This document shows, in pieces, positions 56,293-64,000 of a stretch of 64,000 nt of DNA. The notes beneath the pieces were generated by a model. The model ran no database searches and was not told where the DNA came from. It worked only from the letters and a program-made list of their open reading frames with translations. How positions within the stretch are numbered: the stretch's first letter is position 1; the number at the start of each line of letters is the position of its first letter. Source of the DNA: Amoebophrya sp. A120 (Eukaryota > Sar > Dinophyceae > Syndiniales > Amoebophryaceae); assembly GCA_905178155.1 (NCBI GenBank), contig CAJINV010000002.1, forward strand, positions 11,472,591 to 11,536,590, read 5' to 3'. Position numbers and translations under genes: made by a program.

Positions 56293-59200
56293 TTAAACAT
56301 TTACATCAGATGACTTTGATTTTTTTTGAGGGGATTTAGCAGCCGCAGGCGCGGGTGCTGGCGGAATGGTTTCCCGTTCGTTTTCAGCCTCCGGAATGGG
56401 CTTCAGGTCATTGTCACTGCCTCCGTCCGGGAGCCCCGTCCTTGTTCTGCTCGCCAGCTTCTGTGCGGTCCGCAGGGTTCGCCAATGTTTGTTCTTGGTT
56501 TTTCCCGGGGGGGTCGGGGTATCTAGTGAGATCCCGAGCACGCGCGATATGAGGTCGCGCCCTTCACTAGCTTGCGTGTCGGCTGTCCTCGTTATGTCAA
56601 AGCTCGCAGTGGGGCTTTTATCGTCAGAGTTTTGCCCGCGGTTCAACTTCGCCACCATGGCTGACACGCTTGGCCCGGGAGTTTCCGCGGACGACTCTAC
56701 GGAGCGTTTCTTGCTGCTGCCTCCCCTAGATTCGTCCATACCCTGAGGCAGGTGCGTCGCTGAAGCGAATCCTGGATCGGGCGGCAGCCCTGGGCGGGTC
56801 GAGGCTAAGTTGGTCTTCGTCCCGAGAAAGCTATCTAGGTGTGTGCGCTGGATCAAGAGCGACAGTTGCTTCTGGTACTCTGTCTCGTTGTCGTGCGGGA
56901 TGTGGCTCAGTGGCTGCGCCTTTCTCGGCACCCGCATCACCCTCGTGCTGCCGTCTTCCGAAACCGACTGCAGCTGCGAAGAGTTGTGCATGGAGCCCAT
57001 CATCGAACCCGTCCCCTTCGAGCTGGAGGGCACGACTTTGTAGTAACTTTTCGGCTCTTTTTTGTCCTTCTTCTTTTTCTTCTTGTCTTTCGAATAAACT
57101 GCTGAAGTTCTTGACTCAGCAGCGGTCTTCTGCGCCGTCCCAGACGATCTCGCTACACTCGTCTTCGCTGTCGCCCCACCACTTCCCTTCTGTTTCCCTC
57201 CGGAAGGCGAGAACTCCTCATCCAGCACAGCCAACACCACTTCCTCATCCGCCTGCTTCGAAGTTGGTTTTGTCGTAGCACCATCAAATGACGGCTGTTT
57301 CGTCGCAGTCTGTACGACTTTCTTCCCCCGCACGCTGCGTGCAGCAGCTCCTGGTGTGCCAGGAGTACGATCACCGTCCTCACCTTGTAGAACAAGTTCC
57401 GAGTTCCTTACTTCGTTGGCGATAGCGTCGTCCGGGAGGTGAGATGACTCTTCGCCATGAAGATGCTCGTCTGGGTCGTGGAGCCCGGTGTCGATCGGTT
57501 TCACGCCCAAGGCCAGCAGCTCGCTACGAATTTCCTGTAACTGGTTCAATGCCATCAGGATCTCCGCCCGCAGCTCGTCTGGAATGTACTTCCACTTCTT
57601 AATTTCGTACAAGGAGTAGTCTAAAATGATATTTTCGATCTGCAGATCCGCGATCAGCCGGTGCTCCTCCTCCGGGCTCAACGGCGGCGCCTCCTGCTCC
57701 CCGCCGTGGTCGTGCAGTCGGTCCTCCGTATGCAAGAAAAAAACTGTGTGAGTGTAACTCTGTAATGCAGAACATGCAACAGAGTTACACGCGTCATGCC
57801 AGACAGCCACGAAGTCCTCTTTTCCTGTGTGTTTTCCCTTACAATCCACGCATGACAGGTTTTCTCTGTCATGTAGAGCAAATTTGTAATGCTGTCAGCC
57901 AAAGAAAGTTACACTAACACAGTTTTTTTCTTGGATACTCCGCCTCCTGTTTTGCGATTTCCCGCTTTTTGGTGACGATGAGAAAGCGGTCCCGCAAGTC
58001 GTTCACCCGTTTTTTGCGCTGGTGCAGTTGCGAGAGCAGCATGGCCACCACGGCGACCACGCCCAGCCACACCACGCAGAACGTGGCCACGATGCTGGCC
58101 CAGTTGCGCTTGGACCGGGCCTCCTCCGGCGTGCTACCCTCGGGGATGGTGACCAGCGACGCCGCGAGCGCCGGGACGAGCGTGCCGCCCCCGAAACCGA
58201 TCATCTGCGTCGCGAAGTTGTTGCACGCGGAGGCGAGGGCCCGAGATTTGTGGGGGATGACCGTCAACAACATGCCGGCCAGCCCGGGCACGAGCATGGC
58301 CCCGAAGAACACCATGGTGCCGGAGAGGGACGCGAACCAGTACAACTGCGTCGCGCGTCGGCCGCCCGTGCTGCAGGACAGGATGAAGCACAGCAGTGCC
58401 GCGATCACGGTGTCCGCCACGATGAAGTACAGGTACTTGATGCGGTGGATCAACCCGACGTAGCCGATCCTGTCCGCAATGACGCCGCCCAGCACCACGC
58501 CCCCCGGGGGGCCCGTGACCAAAATGATGGTGTAGATCAGCAGCACGTGCGATTTCCACGTGGCGCGGGTCCACAGCGTGTGCTCCGCCGGGTCCTCCGG
58601 TGCCTCGCCGTCGGCGTACGCCTCGTCCACCGGGTAAAATTCGTCCAAAAACCAAATCGTGATGTAGGACTGGATGGCATTGGTGATGCACCACATCACG
58701 CAAAGCGTGCACACACACCCGACGAAGATGCCGGACTTCAAGATGTCGCACACCCCAAACTCGTCGGCCTCCTCGAGGCCATCCTCCGCTGGCATGATGT
58801 TGCCGTTGTCCGGTTGTACGGGGGCGAGTGAATCTTCCTCGACTAGTGAAGCTGCTCCTTGTTGTCTTTCTTGCTTTAAGACATCCGCTTTGCTTTTGCG
58901 ATCGATGACGGACACAGCCGTAGGGTTCATTTGCCCCGCGGAAGCCCGCGCCACCGATTTGATGTCAGCATCGTCACCAGCCTCGCCTTCGGGGGCAAGC
59001 GGGCGCTTTTTGCTCTTGTTGGAGCTCGAAGACGTCGCGCCAGCAGGTCGTGTTGACATAGAAGCATGACTGGTTTGCGAAGAACCTGTTTCGCTGCTTT
59101 CAGCACGATTCATCCCAGTTATTCCGACTACCGTAGCCTGTTTATTCAGCAGAGCTGTATCACTCTCTACGTCACTCGCGGACGGACTCGAGGGAACCCC

Positions 59201-61189
59201 AGAAACGAACTTTACCGGAAAGAACTCCTGCTCCTGGCCAGCCGGCGTCTTCACAGTTGCCGTTTCCCGCGCCGATTTCTGGGTCGGGGACCTGATGGCA
59301 TGAGGGTCGGACGGCGCGTGGGATATTGACGCGGCCGACGTCAGTTCGGTCCATGCGTCAGGCAAGTGCAGACCCAGAAAAGACGCACCCCTCGCGCCAG
59401 CTAGCGGCAAGACCTCCTTGATGTCCTCCCCGACCGAGCCGTGCGCGTCGGCGGGGCGCAGACCCGTCGGCTGCGACTGCGCTAGCTTCTTGGTGGTTCC
59501 ACGGTCTCCTGTACCTCCCACCGCGCCGGATGGCCCATGCCCCGAACGACCCGCTTCCCTGCCGTCTGCTTGTTGTTGTTCCCTTGTTCCGCTAGTAGAA
59601 TCCCCCTCTTTATTGGGAAGGTGGTCCACCTTCTGTCCGTGCGCCTTCGCGTACAGCTCCCGCCACTTGGCCATGCGGGGGGAGGACCAGGGATCGTCGA
59701 TGTACTCGTGCGACATGCGCGACAGCGCGATAGCGGTGCAAAGAATGATTCCGCCGCAGCAGCCCAGCGGGTACCGCCAGTACGTTTCGGGGAGCAGTCC
59801 GGTCGCCTGGTACCCCAGGAGCGAACCAACCGGCCCGCAGATCAACGCCAGACTCAGCCACATGTTCTCCGACCCCGGGCCCGCAAACTCCGGCGCCCAC
59901 ACGCACACATACACCACCGCGAACACCTGCGTGCCCCCGACGAAAAACCGCGAAGCCACCATCGTCCAGACGGACGGCGACACCGCCAGCGCGCACGTGG
60001 CCAGCCCGTTGCACGCCATGCCAATCGTCAGGACGGTCTTCTGACTGTGGTTCTGCAGCAGTTTGCCGCCCGGGTACGCTGCGATGGCCAGACCGAAGTA
60101 GGTGATAAAAAGCAAAACACCCTCCTGCATGGGGGTCGACTGGTATCCGTTCCGCAACACTTGCAGGACCACGGCAAGCGCTCCCGCGTCTACGTTCACC
60201 AACATGTTGATTACCAGCAAAATGATGAACACACAAATCACTTTGCCGCGGTTCTCGCGGGGGTGCACTCCTCTGCTCAATACCTTGTTCGGGTCTGCTT
60301 TTAGGAGGTTTGCGAAAAACCCACCTTTATCTGTAGATGTTTTTTCCCCTGTATTGTTTTCATCTCCTTGCGGTCCCGCTCCCGTGGCACTCTTCGATTC
60401 CTCGACATTTTTCTGCAACAAGGGCTGCTGTACTTCTGCTAAAGCGCTAGTATGACCGAAGGGCCCTCCTGGCGGGTTTATTTCGTCGTTCGCCGGCTGC
60501 GTGTTCGCAGCGTCGGTGCTAGTACCTGCTGCGGGACTATCTGTTTTGCCCCCTCCTTCCGGCGTGGGCGGCGCTTCGAGCTTGGCAGCAATGCAAGGAA
60601 TCGAGCACAGAAGGGCTACCACGATAAGAATGATCAGACCTGCCAGAATGTTGGAGGCTATACCAGCCTCTTCGTCGATATTGTAGAGAAGTCCACCGGT
60701 GGTCGCGTTCGTCGTGCTGCTCAAGAATAAACCGGACGTGCCATTGGAGCTGGTTAAACCGTGATCTGGCAAATGTTGATCCACTGGATTCGAAGCGTTG
60801 TCGGCGCTGGTGTTCGTTACCGGCACAGGCTCGGCAACTTTTGCTACATCGAGCATACTTGATGTTCCCCTCCCGGATTCGGCAACTGTAGGGAAGATCC
60901 TTTCACCCGGTGAGGGGTTGTGCGTTGCGTGCACTTCTTGGACTTGCGACGCTGCTGACGCCTCGGAAACTTTATGTCGATTCGTCCTCACCAGTACTTT
61001 TCTTCTTGTTCTTTGCAGAGCTCTACTTCGGTCACCAGAACGACGGCTTTCATCCCGTGCAGCTGCAACAGGTCGTGATGTGCCAGCTCTACTCGGCAAA
61101 CCGCCTCTTCCTGAGCGCCCGTAGACGTACGAAAACACCGGCGGGAGCAGCAAAGCAAACTTTCCTAACATCATCTTTGCCGAATGCAT
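56293..61189 (-). CDS. Major facilitator transporter with long cytosolic tail, 1560 aa, 2 exons
   Basis: Exons are 61189-57938 and 57723-56293 (4683 nt), joined across an introner. The start MHSAKMMLGKFALLLPPVFS looks like a signal peptide; a membrane segment (LAGLIILIVVALLCSIPCIA) follows near residue 180. The transporter core has two six-helix halves, as in MFS proteins: first GKVICVFIILLVINMLVNVD to GGIILCTAIALSRM, then FVGCVCTLCVMWCITNAIQS to FCVVWLGVVAVVAMLL. They are separated by an unusually long Ser/Thr/Gly-rich loop of about 250 residues. PGGKL and VADRIG-type inter-helix motifs are present (YPGGKLLQN; GGVIADRIG). The layout is spinster-like, but the substrate is unknown. After the last helix a helical segment (EEHRLIADLQIENIILDYSL) and 450 disordered, basic and Ser-rich residues follow. 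Location: a cellular membrane, tail in the cytosol. Confidence 0.85.
57729..57937 (-). mobile_element. Introner, family C (209 bp)
   Basis: Begins TATGCAAGAAAAAAACTGTG and ends CACAGTTTTTTTCTTGGATA. Flanking 5-bp duplication CTCCG at 57724-57728 and 57938-57942. The interior holds a hairpin (GTAACTCTG ... CAGAGTTAC) and CAAATTTGTAATGC. Removing 214 bp (not a multiple of 3) joins ...AKQEAE/DRLHDHGGEQ... in frame. Possible intron ends are TA-AG or GT-GA, not GT-AG. If the element is retained, the protein would stop after YPRKKLC. Confidence 0.92.
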
Positions 61190-63001
61190 TTTTCTGGATG
61201 GTTGCTTCTTCGGGCTTTCTTCCCGCGGAGACTTGTTCCTCACGCTGAAGGATTCCACTAATCGTGTCGCACCGGCGGCGTCAGGATGTTCCCTTTACCC
61301 GCGGAACTTGCCGGACGATGACGTGTCTCGAGTGAAGGTTGGTCCGTATAGAAACGGTTGCTATGCGCAATCATGATTTGTGTGCGGGAGTTCTTCAACA
61401 ACTAAACAACTACTTTTCTGTTTGTTCTGAACATTGGAAATTTAATTCTCGCTTGCGAGATGCCACACATGATAAGATGGGGGTTCTCTACTTGTCATAC
61501 TTCCAAACCTAATTTGTGATTTCAACTGCTAGTGTGTTATCTAGGGCGTAGGGATAATGGGCATCACAAAGGACAATGCTGATTCGCAGCACACCTGTTC
61601 AAATTCGTTTCGTCAGATTGGATGTGAACCGGGTCTTCAGACTTCTGAAACTGTAGCTGTACTGAGTTTGCGACGATGGATTTGAGTTGCACGACAGACG
61701 AAACGCTGGTGATGTTTGATTCTGCTTGGTACGAAAAATGACGAAAGGCACCGACACGAAAAGACGAAAAGGGAAATGTATTCTTTGTGCACGAAATCGG
61801 CTAGAAAGTGTGACCGAAGTACGATCGCAACGCGGCACGAAACGTACTTGGAACGATATCTTATCGTGGGAATGAATAAAATGCTAAACCACTGTTGGCA
61901 TCTCAAATTTAGCTATACGCAAGACAACACGACCGTTGGGGTCGTCGACCGAGCACCACGATTTCGCTACGAACATCTACACAGACACAGTGCGTGGCAT
62001 GAGGTTAATTCATAATCACAAGCTATAGCTAAACGAGATGGTCCGTTTATTCAACTCAACGCACTGCGAAAAGGCAGGTGCTTGATGATGCAGAACATCG
62101 TAGATTCCAAAAATCCGGATAGCGATACAGCAAGCCAGCCTGCCGGCGTTATTGAACATCGGACGAAAGATTCACCTCTCTTTACGTTTCCCAGACTACA
62201 CTTTTTCTTCCAAAGATTCTAAGCGAAGGAAGGTGCTGAAATTTTTATCAGAAGCAGTTTATTACAAAACCAACAAAAGATCAAGGTACTTAAGTATTTT
62301 CCTATTCGTCTAATTTTTATTGCTTTTGGGAAGTCTAGTTACTGTCGGCCGCGGAGCAGAAACACATCGTGAGAAATGGGTATGACTCAGGTCCACTATT
62401 TCTTTGTTGAAAGTGTCGGTGTCCTCCTTCGTACAGTAGGCAACTTTGGCCTACTGAGGTACTTAAAAACTAAAGTGGGCTTTCTTGCTTCTGCCGCTCT
62501 ATTGTGCAATTCCGAGTGCAGCTCCTGTTGCGATGGACCACAACTGGCCGGATTTGCAAAGTCTGCTGATGAAGCCGCCTTAGGGTCAGGAACAGGATCA
62601 GCTCTGTTTTTCCGGGCCATTAAACCCGTCACCGTGCTCCTGGACGTACTAGCCAGAGGAGCGCGACCCAAAACAGCACGTTGTCAACGCCAACGGATGC
62701 GCGACTGAAGACAACAGCGGAGACGAAGCTGGACGTTATTTCTATTGATCTTCGTTACTATTTGCTTCTAGAAAAGAAGGAACAAAAGTATTCCAGTATT
62801 GATATTTCTTGAAAGAGAAAGAAGGACGTCGACCGTCTACCATGACTACATCGGATCAAGGCTGCGTGAGCTGCTATCAGTCGCGCAAGGACATTCGCCT
62901 TTCTTATGCCGAAATCTTTTAACAAAGAAACGGGAAATCGACTATAAACTCTTTTCCGAAATCTTTTTCTTCCGAAAATAATGATTTTTTAAAACTTTGC
63001 C
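61190..63001. other. 1.8-kb intergenic with a both-strand-open candidate
   Basis: Upstream of the transporter ATG the frame stays open to 61258 without an ATG, so a 5' exon is possible. At 62376-62708 a plus ATG frame (MGMTQVHYFFVESVGVLLRT) and at 62671-62396 a minus frame (containing MARKNRADPVPDPKAASSAD) overlap; both have protein-like composition and I cannot choose between them. No other feature. Confidence 0.45.
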
Positions 63002-63973
63002 CTAGCCCATCATTTCATCCATCATCATGTCGGCTTCAGCTGGATACCCGCCTTCCATCATCCCCTCTTCTTCCACAGTATGCTAGTGAAAATTCATGTC
63101 TGCGTCGGATCAAAAGCAAACAGTGCTGGAGCGAAACCATGTACAAATTTGCACATACTTATGATAAGAGACAATTGCATTCTTGCTTAATGCAAATTGA
63201 TTTTGAGGCGACGTAGACGAAGTTTTATTTCCACCGTAGTCATCGAATGGCAAATCGGCTTCCGGCTCCATCCCGGTTTTGAATTTCGCCACCGCTTTGG
63301 CGCCGTCTTGGATGGCGTGTTTGCTGAGCTCCCCGGGGAGGATCAACCGAGCCGCGGTTTGGATTTCCGTGGCCCCCAACGTCTTCTTCCCCGTCAGCCG
63401 CAACAGCTTCACCGCCTCCGTGGCAATGCGCTCGAACAAGTCGCTCGCGAAGGAATCCAGGATCTGCATCGCCTTGCCGGACAGGGTGCACTCGTCGTGG
63501 TGGACCGTTTTCAACACCTTGTGGATGTACAGGTTCCAGGAGGTCGGCTTGTTGCCCTTCTTTCCCTTTTTCTTCTTCATGTCGTTCGGGTCCTTGATCA
63601 CCTTGTCCTTCTTCTCCATCTTGTCCTTCTTGAAGTGTTTCCCCTTCTTGTCGTCCTTGAACTTTTTGTCCTTGTACTTCTTGTCCTTGTCCTTCATCTT
63701 GTCCTTGTCCTTCATTTTGTCCTTGTCCTTCATTTTGTCCTTGTCCTTCATCTTGTCCTTGTCCTTCATTTTGTCCTTGTCCTTCATCTTGTCCTTGTCC
63801 TTCATTTTATCCTTGTCGTCCTTGTCCTTCATTTTATCCTTGTCCTTCATCTTGTCCTTGTCCGTCGCCAGCTTGTAGTCCAGCTTCATTTTGTCCTTCT
63901 CCTTCTCCTTCAAGGCCTTCTTGCTGCCACCCAGCAGGTACCCATCCTCCTCAACCATGTCGTAGGACGACAT
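63002..63973 (-). CDS. H2B: Histone H2B with tandem KDKMKD N-terminal tail, about 298 aa
   Basis: The histone fold matches H2B along its length: SWNLYIHKVLKTVHHDECTL, SGKAMQILDSFASDLFERIA, TEAVKLLRLTGKKTLGATEI, QTAARLILPGELSKHAIQDG, AKAVAKFKTG. Instead of the usual 30-residue tail, about 145 residues precede it, dominated by a KDKMKD repeat (18-bp DNA unit, about 63664-63860) and then KK-rich sequence. A C-terminal extension (MEPEADLPFDDYGGNKTSS) is also unusual. Exon 1 is 63973-63158. A second exon at 63082-63002 (HTVEEEGMMEGGYPAEADMM, acidic, to TAG) joins in frame only if the 75-bp intron is read as TA-AG or GT-TA. Other 3' ends (for example ...VSYHNTVCF after CTCCAG) are possible. A nucleosome component, or a repurposed basic chromatin protein. 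Confidence 0.88.
63664..63860 (-). repeat. 18-bp tandem repeat coding KDKMKD
   Basis: About ten copies of an 18-bp unit (TTGTCCTTGTCCTTCATC on the plus strand, with T/C changes at third positions). One copy carries an extra Asp codon pair (DKDDKDKMKD). It stays in frame throughout, giving about three Lys per two Asp, so the tail is only mildly basic compared with ordinary histone tails. Confidence 0.93.
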
Positions 63974-64000
63974 GACTTTTGCTTTGTTGATACGCTGTGC

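Noticed and set aside
1-64000. Dinoflagellate spliced-leader RNA, tRNA genes, CRISPR arrays
   Set aside because: No match to the 22-nt spliced leader on either strand by eye; no T-loop-like string had a plausible cloverleaf around it; no regular short-repeat array with unique spacers. A covariance search would be needed to exclude tRNAs.

Overview
This is a eukaryotic nuclear window. It carries long genes with short spliceosomal introns, a PRP4-type splicing kinase, a histone H2B, two flagellar-type proteins (MYCBP/AMY-1 and a DRC12/CCDC153-like protein), and many long low-complexity proteins. Every confidently called gene (13 of them) lies on the minus strand, as in the unidirectional gene clusters of dinoflagellates and their parasitic relatives. 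Seven introns are repeat-like, with terminal inverted repeats and 5-bp target-site duplications. Published Amoebophrya (Syndiniales) genomes are known for such 'introner' elements and for non-canonical splice sites, so an Amoebophrya-like parasitic dinoflagellate is the best guess. This identification is an inference, because the window has no rRNA or other marker that settles the taxon.

Layout, left to right, all genes on minus unless stated: an orphan 750-aa protein with 8 exons and three introners (108-3736); an orphan 1190-aa Ser/Gly/Asn-rich protein (5362-9443); an orphan single-exon membrane protein (10302-13898); a 2.8-kb stretch without a clear gene that contains a possible rRNA sarcin-ricin-like hairpin; a PRP4 kinase homologue with 6 exons (16712-20512); an orphan 2102-aa protein with two introners (22025-28868); an orphan Ser-rich protein (28978-30081); two orphan multi-exon proteins (31049-32506 and 33298-35486); a DRC12-like coiled-coil protein (36062-37195); a repeat-rich GC-variable block (37.7-39.0 kb); MYCBP (39522-40041); an orphan 1185-aa membrane-anchored protein (41723-45280); about 4.3 kb poor in genes ending in a 464-bp direct repeat (48043-48506 and 49173-49636); an orphan secreted or anchored Pro/Gln-rich protein (49610-51809); a SAM-dependent methyltransferase with one introner (53226-55209); an MFS transporter with a long cytosolic tail joined through another introner (56293-61189); and a histone H2B with a tandem KDKMKD-type tail (63002-63973).

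The main system is the introner set. Seven elements of 209-281 bp fall into three sequence families, yet all begin TAT[C/G] and end [G/C]ATA on one strand or the other. All sit inside coding exons, are flanked by 5-bp direct duplications, and restore the reading frame exactly when the element plus one duplication copy is removed. Four of the seven removals are not multiples of three, so the frame agreement is real evidence. Only one element offers GT-AG and two offer GC-AG; the other four have no standard splice pair at the frame-restoring boundary. In two unrelated genes the same two subfamilies sit next to each other in the same order, separated only by a 45- or 57-nt mini-exon.
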